The notes below the pieces were generated by a model. It did no database searches, was not told the DNA's origin, and saw only the letters and a program-made list of their open reading frames with translations. This document shows positions 1 to 13,000 of a stretch of 64,000 nt of DNA, in pieces. Within the stretch, counting starts at the first letter, position 1, and each line of letters begins with the position of its first letter. This DNA comes from Aquila chrysaetos chrysaetos. Taxonomy: Eukaryota > Chordata > Aves > Accipitriformes > Accipitridae. Position numbers and translations under genes: made by a program. The stretch is from contig NC_044024.1 in NCBI RefSeq assembly GCF_900496995.4, positions 16,804,698 to 16,868,697 of the forward strand, read 5' to 3'.

Positions 1-1419
1 GTCTTCACCGCATGTGTCCAGCAGCCTCAGGAATCCTGCCTGCTCTGCTCAGTCAAATGCCCTCTGCCTAATTCTGCGTGCTTCACCCCTACTTGTGCTT
101 TTGCTCAAAGATCACCACTTCAGCACTTCCTCCCCCTCTCTGAACAAACTAACAAAAAATTATATGGGAGGACAGAGAAATATCTTTGTTACACTATGAG
201 ATCCATGCAGTGGGCCAATTCCTTTAAACAGGCCACTGTTTTCTCTGCTTTTCCAGGAAATTGCTCATCCAGCGGGTGCGTTACTTTTGCCATAGGTGAA
301 CTCCACTGGCTTTTACATTTGCCCAATTTCCTCACACTATTTTTTCTCCAGGGCGTAGAGAGCAAGCAGCATGTTTTAACTTTCCTCTGGGGCAACCATT
401 ATCTTTGCTGAGTACCAGGAGGTGTGGCTGCAGCAGAGCACCTTTGACAGCAGTTTTCACAAAGTCACACCCAAGTCTTTGTCCTACAGAAAAAAACAAT
501 TTCAAACTTGCTCAGTCCAGCTTTGCAGCAATCTTCCCAGAGCAGCCGCTGCTGTTCAGTTCTGTTGTGAGAGCAGAGATGCCAGAACCCATCTGCATGC
601 GTGACTCCACTGGTAGTTCACAAGGAGGGGACAGACTGATAGAAAGGAATGAGACAAAATTAGACCTGTCTGAACTACAAATCATTTTCCATTTCCTCTT
701 AATTCTCAGAACCATTTTACTCCGTCTTGGACACAAAGCAGCTGAGAAGCAGCACTAAGACCTCAGCCTAGACCTAAGAGCAGCAGTAATTAAGAGGGTG
801 AAAAGCGATAATTTTCTTGAGTAGCTCTCTCTTTCTCCTGTACACACATCATGCACAGCACGTTGATTCATGTCAGCAATTAAGGCCTACTCTTTAATCT
901 CAAACACTTTTCATTGTGTAGCTGATAGTCAGAAGTACCTGAAATGCCCAAAGCAGCCTCTCCATTCCGCAACACCGATGGCAAAAAAGGGTTGGAAGAG
1001 AAGAATTAAAAAAAAAAAAACAAAGCCCACCTTCTGAAATATATTTCTACAAGGTTAGACAACACCAGGCTCAGAAACTGTCAGAGATGGCAGCCACTAC
1101 GCACAGGCACGCTGCCCTGGACCAAAATGCTCTTCCGGACCCCTCTCCTCCTGGTGCCCGTGATGCCTGACACAAGGCAACTAAGTCAGCTGCAGTTCAT
1201 GTTTATAGAGAGAGAAAGGTAACTGCCCCCCACCAAAAAATACAGTGTTTACACAGGGGCACCACAGAATAAACAGACACCTGCCACCTGCAATTTCCTG
1301 CAGACACTCCTAAGCGTGGGGCTTAGGGCTGGGCATTGCAGCACCATCCAGCTGCAGCTGGGGACAGAAAATAGGAAGGTTTACAACATTGGCTTCCCAT
1401 TTTCTCCCACCACAGATGC
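1..1419. other. Non-coding stretch, no gene seen
   Basis: No supported gene. Several frames stay open for 60-117 codons, for example the + frame at 405-758, but none shows a recognisable domain and they overlap on both strands, as chance frames do. A 13-A run lies at 1008-1020. The last 100 bases or so may be diverged upstream CR1 sequence, but I cannot align them with confidence. Confidence 0.6.
1008..1020 (+). repeat. Poly-A run, 13 A
   Basis: Uninterrupted run of 13 A. No LINE or gene body lies directly upstream that would make it a retroposon tail. Confidence 0.9.
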
Positions 1420-2097
1420 TCCAGAAGGTGACCTGGGGGTGTTGGTTGACAGCTGGCTGAATATGAGCCTGCAGTGTGCCCAGGTGGCCAAGAAGCATCC
1501 TGGCTTGTATCAGAAATAGTGTGGCCAGCAGGACTAGAGGAGTACTTGTCCCTCTGTACTCAGCATTAGTGAGGCCGCACCTCAAATACTGTGTTCAGTT
1601 TTGGGTCCCTCACTACAAGAAAGACATTGAGGTGCTGGAGTGTGTCCAGAGAAGGGCAACGGAGCTGGTGAAGGGTCTAGAGCACAAGTCTTATGAGGAG
1701 CGGCTGAGGGAACCGGGGTTGTTTAGCCTGGAGAAAAGGAGGCTGAGGGGAGACCTTATCGCTCTCTACAACTGCCTGAAAGGAGGTTGTAGCGAGGTGG
1801 GTGCTGGTCTCTTCTGTCAAGTAACTAGTGATAGAATGAGAGGAAATGGCCTCAAGTTGCACCAGGAGGGGGTTAGATTGGATATTAGGAAAAATTTCTT
1901 CACCAAAAGGGTTGTCAAGCATTGGAACAGGCTGCCCAGGGAAGTGGTTGAATCACCACCCCTGAAGGTATTTAAAATACGTGTAGATGTGGTGCTTAGG
2001 GACATGGTTTAGTGGTGGACTTGGCAGTGCTAGGTTAACGGTTGGACTCAATGATCTTAAAGGTCTTTTCCAACCTAAACAATTCTATGATTCTATG
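1420..2097 (+). mobile_element. CR1 LINE, 5'-truncated copy
   Basis: This is a chicken-repeat-1 family non-LTR retrotransposon cut off at its 5' end, as most CR1 copies are. It carries the last part of ORF2 (about 1424-2012), a short 3' UTR, and the diagnostic 3' end: 'gttggactcaatgatctt', 'ttccaacctaaac', then two copies of the ATTCTATG octamer ending near 2097. CR1 copies itself by target-primed reverse transcription and leaves no clear target duplication; none is visible. The 5' limit is uncertain, because homology becomes clear at about 1424 while 1310-1423 could be diverged CR1. The subfamily cannot be named without a library comparison. Confidence 0.93.
1424..2012 (+). pseudogene. CR1 ORF2 C-terminal fragment, frameshifted
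   Basis: This is the region of the CR1 ORF2 polyprotein that follows the reverse transcriptase catalytic core. The first piece reads [19 protein letters not shown] and ends at a stop at 1519. The reading then moves to another frame, which stays open to 2012 and contains [34 protein letters not shown], the motif [13 protein letters not shown], and [13 protein letters not shown] near the end. The frame change near 1490-1498, just after AKK, looks like a small deletion, judged from the usual CR1 pattern. The endonuclease and the catalytic reverse transcriptase motifs are absent, so the copy cannot move on its own. Apart from that break the last 170 codons or so are open, which suggests a copy of moderate age. 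Confidence 0.9.
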
Positions 2098-2859
2098 TTT
2101 CCCTCAGATAACTTGCCTGGGATGATTCAGTGCAAGACAGCTGTTTCCAGGAAAATTCCATCCAGCCAAGCCAGCTGAAAGTGCTGCTAGTGTCAGCTAA
2201 ACAATGACTTTAGCAGCAAATCGTTCCACTCAGCTAGTAAATCTTCCACTTCACTTGTGAACTTGTACTCACAGCACTAAAGAAACTGGTTAGCTGAGCA
2301 ATCCCTGCTGTGCAGCTAGTCAACAGATGAGCAGGTAAGAATCTGTCCCTGTAAATACAGACAGATTTAAGCATGCATTTAACAGCTTTTCTGAGCCAAG
2401 ACTCTGATGCATTTAAAGGGAAAAAATAACATTTTTTATTTGTATTTTCCTGACAGAACCAGGTGCCTGCATAATGTTTTCCCAGTAGGAGGAAACCATA
2501 GAAGGCTTTTTTCCTCCTAGGAAAACAGTCAACAGTCTTTCAGTGACACAGAAATCAGCCTAACAGAAGCATTTATGTCAGGTTATCCTACAAGGAGCAT
2601 TTCAGCTGTATTATCCAGAGAAGAACATCTGTACAATATTTGCCTGCCAGTAAAAAAGTCTCTACTGCATTTTCCCAAAAGAAAAATTTTTATAACCTTT
2701 TGCTGACAGGAACGTAATAATTATCCACATAGGAGCATACCATTAGAGTTCCCTTGACAAAGATTTATTTATTTATATATATTTGCCATGGAAGAAAGAA
2801 AACGTGATGAAGTGCTGGTAGATTTCTTTTGCTAACAGAGCTGCAGGGGAAGAGAGGGG

Positions 2860-2875
2860 AAAAAAAAAAAAAAAA
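2860..2875 (+). repeat. Poly-A run, 16 A
   Basis: Sixteen A followed by 'ccaaccaaacaag', a low-complexity pattern frequent in bird introns. Confidence 0.9.
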
Positions 2876-5800
2876 CCAACCAAACAAGTTGCAACACAAA
2901 TAGAGCACCTGAAAGCACAGATATCACAGCAAAGCAAACAGCCATAGGACAACAGAGATGCCGCCGGGGACTTAGCAGGCCCAGACGAGGATGTGTGTGA
3001 CTCCAGCACTGAGGCGAGCACCTCACACCACAAAGCGCGACCCGCTCATAAAGCACGTGGCTGGCATTGCCTCAAGTTTAACAGTCCTGTGTCTCCTTTG
3101 CCAGCCAGGATTCTTGTGGGAGTGTGCGAAGGCTGGAGGAGAGGAAAAACAAGAGAGAGACTTACAGTTATTTTCCAAGATCTGCTGTGGCATTCTTCCC
3201 ACTGATCTCCCTTTCAAGTGATCTTAAGAAGCTGACATGGTGCCAGAAATTACATACGAAACAGTTTAACATACTCATTAGTCTGAAAACAGGAAAACGT
3301 CACAGCTAATCGCAAGGCTAGCACTCTGGTGAGATGAAAGCAAACACTGATCTTTCTTGAAATGTTCCGGTTGGTTTTTTTTATTTCCTTGTCTAGTTAT
3401 TGTCATACGAGTCTCACTATGTAAATCAAGACCTCTAGTCCCATAGCTCTTTCATAAAAAGACAGTGTTAGAGGTTCCTCTTGGATGAAGATCACTCTTC
3501 ATTTGTTAATCTTCCCCATGGATGTCTGTTTCTCCTGGCGTTCATCAGCTCTGTTAGACCTGCTCGTTGGTCAGGGGCTGGGTGGATGGGACAATAATTT
3601 ATATCACTCTGGTGTCTTCATGGGCTTCACACAAAATTATTAAAACTAACTACTTTCAAGCCCCAGGGTACAGAAGTCAGCAGGGGAACTTCTCTCCATG
3701 TATACAGAGGTGCTAGACATTGTCTTCCTGCCTGTGCAATGGTCTGTCTTATCTGTGCTTTCATTCTCAGTACCCAGAGAGATAATTCACTAACTTTGTT
3801 GGTGTAACGAAAGTGATCCATATCCCTCTGGTTCTGGCACCGGGGAGCAAAGCATGACGTGCAACTCCAGTGCCACCGCCCCAATAGCCAGCCAAGCAAG
3901 CAAGGCCATGTAAGGGTTACATCTCATGATTTATCCAAGGCCATGGCTAACCTACAGGTGCTTTTTTTGCTGATCTTGGCACCCAGCTCCTTTCAGAAGC
4001 TGAAAGAAAGAGATTCCCAGAGCACTGGATATCGTGGAGACACAGATACATCCTCACCATGGTCAAGAACTTTCAGCATCTTGGTAGTGTCCCTTCGTTT
4101 GGCGTCTCCTTCAGGTGCTCAGCTGGAAGAAGCAAAAGATGGTTTTCAATCCCTGTTTCAAGAGCCACGCAGATATTGGACACAAAATGGTCAATGATAC
4201 AAAAACCTTGGGTCAGGGACATACCACGGTCCTGTCCTAGGAGTGCTCTGATCACCAGGCTTTAGGAGTGCAACCTCTTTTTCTTGGGCGCAGTGGCTCC
4301 TGAATTCCTCTGCACAGCACCCCAGCTTGGGGCTGTGCCAGCTCCCTCCTGGAGGGCTGGAGACCACAGGGGCTCCTTCTGATGAAACAGGAGGTGCAAA
4401 GGAAGGAAGGGAGATGGAAGACGAGTTTCCTCTCACCACATCTCTGCCCTTAAGCTAGGTATAAGCTGACATTTCCCAGCCTGCGAGACACACCTTGGCA
4501 GCAAAGCACTACAAAGTGAAGATGCAGGTGCCCACATACTACTACAAATAATTAATTCACTGAAGCAAAACATAGGCTAAGAAAAGGACAAAAGAGATCT
4601 GTGTCAGTTCTCCTAGAAGATATAGGCAAGGACAGCTAAGTGCTGAGACACTAGCCCTGTGGTGGAAGGCCAGGCTCTCGAGGTCCTTGCTGTTACACAG
4701 TCCTGAGCCCTGATCCTGGCAGCTTTACTGAGCACTGCCTTATTCATGACAGTGCTTATTCATAACAACATCTGATGGGAGCATTGCCTCAATAAGGACT
4801 GTAGAATCAGGCTTGAAATTTCCATAACAACATGATCATAACACTTGGCAGAATAATGTCTCATGGCTCCACTAGATTATTTATATCTTTGACTCCTGCT
4901 AACAGTCTTGTCAAATGAGTATAGATTTATTATTTTAATTATCTCAAGCTTGTAGAGATTTAAACATCTGTTATAGGTGTTCAATAAGTATTAGAACAGC
5001 AATCAATTTTTTCTTAAACAGGGGAGTGATTCATGGTGCTCTGTGAATAGATAAACTCACTATAGTCGATACCATAAAGATACTTTGAAAGAAAGCAGGA
5101 GGCTCTTTTAATTAGCTTCTAATTAATTCTATTTAGGAAGTCCAGATGAAACATAACATTTAGGAACACTAAAAGTCATTTAATTACAGGATTTGGTGTG
5201 TTATCCTCAGATCTTTCATCGCCAAAGCAGCAGTGTTTTCTGTTCTGTTTCCCAGCAGGACAGTGTTTATGGATTATCTATACAACTTAGGTTGAACATC
5301 CTCTGTCCCACATGGCTTTCCTGGTTATGTAATAGATTTATCAGTTAGCAGTGATGGACCATCGGAAGAATTCAGCCCAGAGCTTTGCTTGATGCGATTT
5401 GAGTCCCCCTTGGGCATTAGTTAACATCGGTAAAAATCAAAAAGGAGGAGACTTCCAGGTTTGACTTGGCACAAAGGGCTCCATTAAAACAGCATGTCTT
5501 GTGGAGAACACAGATAAATCTTGGAGTACCAGCCTTTATGTCTAGATTCTATCCTGAGGCGAATAAAAGAACAAATGTTCATCTCTAGAGTAACAGATAT
5601 TCCTATGCAAAGTTATGGGACTTCATTCTCTGAGTAACTTCACTGAAGTCGGTGACGGTATAGAAGGCTCAAAGCAGCGGGCAACGGGAGTCCAGGACGC
5701 AATGAGTGGCTTGGTACTACATTTCTCAACTTACATTTCTCAATGCCCATACATAACAGTAGAGCTGGCCTTGGATCAACACTTCCCAAGGACTTGTATA

Positions 5801-8367
5801 GACTTAGATTTCAGGTCCTTGAGCAGAGCTGCTAGCTCAGCTCCTGAGCCTCTGATGCGGCATCAGCCCCAGTCAGGGAGCAAGACCCGCTGGTGCTCCA
5901 AAATCCCCTGTGCCACATTGCCCCGTTTAGGATCTTAACGGGAGCGCGGCACAGAGAGCGCTGAGAAGCCTAATGCTGGCCCCGAGGGAGGTGGAGGGAC
6001 CGGCAGACAGCACCTGCTGAGTGGGTGCTGAACAGGTTTCTCAGGCCCAGCCCAAAAGACACCCAGAGCTCACCAAACTTTCCAGGACACAGCTCCCCGT
6101 TCACTGTCACTGGGGGCAAAGCCACTGGCCCCTCTGAGCTGTGACAGGCCACGGGGGGATGGCTGGATGGCACGTCTCTGCCCGTGCCTATACACCTGGA
6201 TAGCCTTAGCTCAGCCACCATCACCCGGAGCTTCTCAGCTTGGGGCAGCGCGGGTGTGTGCACCCCACAGTGTCTTTTCATGTCTCCCCATTGCCTCTCC
6301 CATTCCCGACTTTCCCACACGGCAACATTTCCTTCCTGTTTGGACCTCATCTCTTCAGGATCTAGGCCAAGACAAAAAAAGAAGGAAATTGAAGGCAGAG
6401 AAGACTACTGAACTCCTGCTGCTACCTCCCAGCTCTACCCTGTCATCCACAATTGTCACTTTAGTGGCAGGCATTTTTGCAGATGCTACCGAGGACCGGT
6501 GCAGAAGTGACATCCTGTCCCAAATGTGGTATGCAACAAACCTTTAAGAGGAATCTCACTGCGCTGCATGCTACTGGTACAGCCCAGATATAGTTAAACA
6601 GAAAAATGTCCCTCTTAAAATATTTTGAGCCACTGCACTGGAAAGGAAAGGGAATAGGTCTTTGAAGGTAGCAAGACTTCATTTCATGCAGAACAATAAA
6701 GTACGACAACAATAATAGATGCTTATCCATTCTTCCCCAGTCTGCCCTTGAAGAATTGTAAAGGATTAGAGAAGTGGAAGTTGAGCCAACTAAGAAAGTG
6801 CAGAATGTATGGAAGACTGCAAGGATAATAATGGTCCTTTTTATCAAGTTTTATAAGAGAGAGAGACCTGCCTCAATACGTGTGTGTGAGAGAGAGAGAT
6901 TCCTGCAATCTTCACCATAGAATCTTGCCCTTATGGAATGGTACATGGGAAAATTGAGCTTTAATTTTGGGAAATAAAGGAATTTATTCTAATTGCCATA
7001 GATTTCAAATCCATCAGACCAAAGACACAAGTGATCTAAAATCCCTAGGAAATTAACAGTTCTTTTATGCCAGCCCTTGATGTGGCCTACCTGTAAGACA
7101 GAGCATCTCAGCACAGCAGTTTTACCTTTCCAGAGTCAAACCTGACTCAAGGCTCCAAAAAATTTAAGCCCATGATTAGATCTGCCAGCTGAAGAGCTAA
7201 CACAAAGATTGTTATTACTTTGCTTACCATGGGCAGTCTCAAATGAATTTTCAGGTGAGATTTAAGCTAGGAAGGAGTAGAAATCTGTAGATAAGCATGC
7301 ATCCTATGAAAAGGAGGCAGCCGGAAAATAAGACACAGAGCTGTTTATGGGAGAAACGGATGAATGGAGCATTGAGGCTCATCAAGTTAATGAGACAAAG
7401 CCAGATGTCTAAATAGAGAAGGGTTTTACTAGGATATCTGAAAGATGCAGTGAGCAAAAATAAATACCATAGATCCGACTGCTGCCCTCCAACAGAAACC
7501 AGACAGCTTTTAGCTCAAATTATCCCCAAAGGCAGTGATAGGAATATCGTTCTCTCCCGTACAACAGATTCTATCAGTTCCCAAACCTCAAAGTCAAGCC
7601 CTCCTGCAATCGACAGACAAAGCCAGTATTTTTAGGAATGAAAATACAGATGCAAAAACAAAGGCCAGCTACCAGTCTTAATAAATTCACCATCAATTCC
7701 AAGAAAGCCTTTGGCTATGTATTGAATAGATGAAAATTAATACACTAGATTTGTCAATTGGTAGAAATTTAATACTGGATGTAAACCCCAAATCTGTTCA
7801 CTGTACAGAGTTACTGATACAATGCAAGTGCCAGTTTCACACCCCACCACATCAGTGACATTCCCATGGGCTTCAGAGACTTTGAATGAAACCAGATGTA
7901 CTATAGTACTGTGGAAAAAAGAGTGAGGAAAAAGCTTGCTTGCTGTCATTCTTGAGATTCATTCCACAGCTGTAGCCAGGACTCAGTGTGTTTCTAGTGC
8001 CAAAACTTGGTCATATTTTCCAAATAAACAAATTGCTAGAATTTGGTGCAGAAGAAAAAGTATGGCTCTGAGGAAAAAATACAAAACAAAAGACATGCTT
8101 TCAGTGCTAGAAGCATGAGGTAGAGCCAAAATTCCACTTCTTTCCACTTCCACCAGGTTTTCCTGATTATGTATGATGCTCTGGGCACAGGACCACAGAA
8201 CCTTCATTTTTTTAAAACTCAGGCTGAGTTTGCAGGACCAGCAGTTTTGAAAATTATTACAAGACTGAGCAAATGTAATAGAGCTCACTGAGGAAAAAAA
8301 AAGGTGGAACACCATGGGATGATTTTTCTATTGCCTTTTTTTAAAAGAACTGCACACAATTATTTTC

Positions 8368-8386
8368 TTTTTTTTTTTTTTTTTTT
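8368..8386 (+). repeat. Poly-T run, 19 T
   Basis: Nineteen T in a row after 'tattttc'. It is one of the two longest homopolymers of A/T in the window and likely length-variable. Confidence 0.92.
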
Positions 8387-10013
8387 GCAACTGAATCTAA
8401 TTCTTCTAATTCAGGATCATAAAATCTAGTGAAAAAAAGAATCCTAAATTACCAAAGGCAAGAAAGAAACTTTATACTTAGCTGTACTGGTTATAGCAAT
8501 TTCCATAGTAATTATGTTATGCACATCATCTAATACCTTGTCTGAAGTGAATTCTCTACTTCATTTTAGTACCATCCTAGGAACATATATTTAAGAAGTT
8601 ATAAGAAGGAAACAATTGCCTTGGGGAGTCACACTTGCTACTGTGTTCTAAATTCTAAAACAATACTTCTAAGAAAGCAGATTTTCTTTTATGAGCAACA
8701 CTATTAATTGAAAGCAGGAAGCAAAATATGAAATTTTTTATTAGTCTCATCTCCTAAGAAGAGGCAGGCACTGTTTGTGCCCTCTGTCCACCCACAACCA
8801 GGAATTATTGAACTTGTTGACCAATTTAATTTAAACTCAGCAAAAAGTGAGACGTTCAAAAAGATGCTACGTTCCTACAAGTTTGGCAAGAGTAAACATA
8901 TATAGGAGACAGAATCATACTAAGGCACACAAAGAAAAAGAGAAAGCACCACAAACTTTACTTAATAAGAGAAGATAATACATCTAGGGGGGGCAAAACC
9001 CCTCCTATTCCTATTCCTGTCCTATGCAGATCTCTATTGCCTAATGTAATTCAGGTAAGAAGTCAGTCAACCCAACACAAAAATTTGTTCACTATATCCA
9101 TCTTGGCACCTGGTAAAGAATACAGAAAATGCGGCTTAAAGATGATCCATGCTCTCAAGCTTAGAATCTAGGACAATGATTTACTTAAGACAGTGTCATG
9201 GACCTTTTTCTGTCCCTAGGAGTGCACAGGCCAAATGTGCGTGGCTTCTGCCGTGCTTTGTGGTGTTGTGTTCTTGAATAAGCCATCGTTGCTTTCAGTC
9301 AGCAATTCCAAATATCAATGACCATGTGGGATGTAAAGAAGTATCTTGGTGATTTCCATACTTAGAGCCTCCCAAGGGCTTGTCTGCAGTGCCTGCAATG
9401 GGACCTTCAGTGGAGAAACCTTTTCCTGTTCTGCCTAATGAACAAGGCATTGAAACAATTAAGTTGTACTGAAATGCAAGCTGATTAGTAATGAATTAAG
9501 TTTGTGATCTCTGACTGTTGTGTAGCACCTCTTAATTTCAGTGCACTTTCACAGATTTGTCAACAATTTCTCCATTTCTAGGGAAAAAAAAATCCTCAAA
9601 TAAAGTAAAAAATATATAGCTTCATGAGGAAGCAAAGCTAGTCAAAGGGCACAAAGAGCTAGTCCCCCCTCGCTGCACACTGCTGAAAAATATTTTACTA
9701 TGTTATTGAAACATACGTTGATACATTACCTACATAAATATACAGCTGCCTGACATTTTAAATTATTAGCAGAAAGGACTTGCGGTGACATAAGGCTCAA
9801 TCCTGCATTTCTGACAGATTTCCAGATCTCCCTGTGATGTTAAAAGGTATTGGAGCTGCATAAGACATGCAGGATCAAGGGAGCGCTGGCTTTGTCTTTA
9901 GGATCTCAAGTCATATTATACACAACTAAGTCTGCGACAGAGTCCATACCATGGGCTCAGTCTTACTGTCATGCAATAAAAGCATCACTGGACTATTTGT
10001 GCTGATCACTCAC

Positions 10014-10052
10014 CTGTTTTCCCAAGCCCTTTTTGTCTTCAATCTCTGTTGT
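10014..10052 (-). CDS. Candidate 39-base exon, unidentified gene
   Basis: On the minus strand this stretch lies between a very strong acceptor (pyrimidine tract 'gtttctcttttctctttcag') and a near-consensus donor (CAG, then GTGAGTGATC). It has 39 bases, so it can be skipped or joined without changing frame. Frame 0 reads TTEIEDKKGLGKQ, hydrophilic and charged. A second frame is also open (QQRLKTKRAWEN), so the coding phase is not settled by sequence alone. I do not recognise the protein. An open frame of 13 codons carries almost no weight by itself; the support is the splice sites. It may be a pseudo-exon. Confidence 0.25.
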
Positions 10053-13000
10053 CTGAAAGAGAAAAGAGAAACATGCCTCTAAAGGCTGGTGGGAAAGAAT
10101 CACAGCTGTGAACCACAAGCGAGTAACATTTCCACTATGCACACAATGTACCTATGCAGCAGTCGTTCCATGTTTCTGCCTTTTGCTATGAAAAACAGAA
10201 AACAGATCAGCAGTCAAGGTGCTTGTTTGAAGTGTTGGACACCCAGCCTGAAGTCCAGCATGGCAGGGACTTGGACATGAACCTGCCACCTTCTAGCCAA
10301 GCGCCACAAGTTCACCAGCTGCTTAGGGATGGACTTTGCTCTCTTCCAGAACCATGCTGTGGTTCTGAATAATCTGCTCCACCAAGTGCCTGTAAGAGAC
10401 CTTAAGACCTATGCATTTGTCCAAAGCAGGCCATCAGATCCAGAACGTGGTGCCTGACTCCCAAACTCCTTCCACTGGAAGCAGGGATGACACCGACTGC
10501 TTTTCTGTGACCCTTTGGAGTATTAGAGCTGCTCATCATTAGAGACTCATCCCCAGATCAAATCAAAACGACTCAAGGGTGGCATTTCTTCAGCATCAGA
10601 TATCATTACTGAACTTAAGAAATCTTTTAATAAGAAGCAAAGCCCCATTGTGTCAGGTGCTGTTCTAATACAGGGGACAGCATCTGCAGGGGAAAGTCAA
10701 CAATCTCAGCAGATGAAGCAGACGAGCCACAAGGAGAAATAACAGCATAAAGGTGAGTAACGTCCTTAGGGTTGCAGTAGAGAAGCTGGATACAGAACCC
10801 AGGTGTCCTGGCTCCCAGCCCTGCGCTTACAGCACCACATCACTACACCAGGCACACAGATGCTGCAGTTTTAAGCCTATCAGTCTTCATGTCAGGTGTT
10901 ACCTCAACTAACATGAAGTAAAGCTGCCATGGTAACTTCTCCCAAATTTCTCTACTTTTTTTGGCTTTGCCAGTCTCGTTAGAAAGCAGTCCACAAACAC
11001 TGGTGCATTGGGACCTTTCTGTTTGCTCCTTTTCTCAGACCTTTTGCCTCATCTTGTTTTACTGCATACAAACCAACCTCATCCAATTACAGGTGAATAT
11101 AAACGCACACACATAGCAGTTTTAGAGGGTGTTACACCTCCCCCACCGCTCCCAGCCTTGGGCTATCCATCAAGGACCATGCTAGATTGTTTCACACTCA
11201 GATAATTCAATTTAGTTCAAAACTGTCCTCACAGCAAAACATGACTTTGAAAAAACAGTCAGCACGCTGTTTTCAGGAAGCTTACCCAAAGTAAGTTCTA
11301 CTTCCAGGCTGCTCCCAAAAGTCTCTCTTGACTCTGACAGCCAGCTGTGCATAAGAGGAAACCAGCATCCAGAGAACACAGCTAAAATCAGAGAGGAAGG
11401 TTAAGATGAAAAACAGCAGGAAAAAAAGATTAGTTTAACATCCTAGTCTTCAAAGGCACTACTGAGTTACAGGAGGTCTATAAACGCTCTTAGATGCTCT
11501 CTGAGAGAATAGGTCACTGGGAGGTTAGGGAGAGGAAGAAAACCTGATAAAAGATGAGCAAAATGAAGGAGGGCTGTAATTTCACCTAAAAGAGGCGCTC
11601 TGAATTTGATGGAGCTGCTGGGGCAGACACTACCACCCATCAGAACTTTTCTTCTTCCCTGCGGAGAACGAGCAGATTTGTAAAAGCTCCACAATCTTCA
11701 AAAATTGTCTCCTAATAAGGCACAACAATATCTGCTGCACAGCCAAGAAAGCAAGAGTTAAGGCTGTCACAGTAACCTCCTTCCGAGATGTTATGGTAGG
11801 GATTTTTCACAGGAGCTTGAAGAAGGGGCCCAAATCACACAGATAAAAAGCAACGGGAACTGAGTGCCTCACACCTCCCAGCTTTCCTTGAGGGAGGAAT
11901 CCAATTAGCCATCCATAATAGGTTCATCTGGCCTTAGTCTATGAAGAGTCCCAGCCAACTATGTCTTGGCCTGAATCCTGCAAGGACTTTCCTGGTGGAG
12001 GCAGCAGCTGAGGGTGCTCTGAAATCTGCATGAATTTTTCTTCTGCGCCAGACTTTGCAAGCTTGGACTGCAAAGTTATATTCCTTCAAAAAATGGACAC
12101 AGCCCAAACTCTCAGGTAGGGGTATGGCACAGGGCCACCACTAAAAGAGGCCTGTAATTCTTCAGTACTCTAGGGTCTTTAGAAAGACCATGATTAACTT
12201 ATGACCAGACGCAAGACTCACCAAAGGCTCAGCTTCTTCCTCTCTTCACTGGCTACTGTATGGCTGACCCTTTAACCAGGATCTTAATGAACTACAGAAA
12301 CTCATTTCATCCCTCTTTCTCTAGAAATTTGCTATACAATAAAATAAGTAGAAATCCAATTTAATTAACTCTTCTTCCCACCCTACTATGGCTTCTTTCT
12401 CACTCTTTTCTCAATTCTTTTTATTTTAATTAAGCATGTCTGATGTAGAAAATGAGGATGAGGCTGGCAGAGAGGGACTGTGATGGAAACATGCTCAGGT
12501 GACAGGGAAGCTCGCTGAGACTCTTCCACACTCCATTAGAAGGCAAAAATTCAATGCAGACACCTACATGTTCCATTTATTCCCAGGCTGAGACCTGCAG
12601 AGTACAAACTGCCTCCCCACTGGCCTTGTGGAGGTGAGATGCCACAGGGACTACTTACACTGACTTGGACCCACTTGAATTCTCCTTATCAGAGAAGACC
12701 TGTAACTGACCCTAATGCCTGAGCTCTACAGAAGAGCAAACAGCTGAAGACTTAACCTGGCACAAAATATTCCATAACATTCATTTATCCCTCACTTTGC
12801 GTGTTGATCTGCACACAGCAATTCAGGCAAGAAGTAAACGGTTTATTTCAGGTGTATTTAGTGGTCTATGAAGACCTCCTACCATCACACTATACTTTAT
12901 ACATGGGCAAGAGGGAGGTAAGACTCCAGAAAGAGTGGGAACAAGATGCAAGATCGGGACTTAAGCAGTGACAATAAAAGCTAAATGAGGTGAATGTGCC

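Larger units (their letters stand above)
2098..10013. other. Non-coding stretch with simple repeats
   Basis: No supported gene in about 7.9 kb. It contains poly-A at 2860-2875, poly-T at 8368-8386, a short GT/GA run near 6880-6899, and a TAATTA-rich patch at about 5100-5190. Open frames up to 128 codons occur (6461-6847 minus, 6167-6547 plus), but they lie on opposite strands over the same bases and show no domain. The stretch resembles avian intron or intergenic DNA. Confidence 0.55.

Noticed and set aside
2281-2335. Stretch between a plus acceptor and a CAG/GTAAGA donor
   Set aside because: All three frames contain stops; it could only be non-coding.
10709-10752. Plus-strand stretch before an AAG/GTGAGT donor
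   Set aside because: Stops in all three frames.
12669-12735. 67-base minus-strand stretch with good acceptor and GTAAGT donor
   Set aside because: Only one frame is open and it fits no neighbour's phase. The 22-codon length is within chance.
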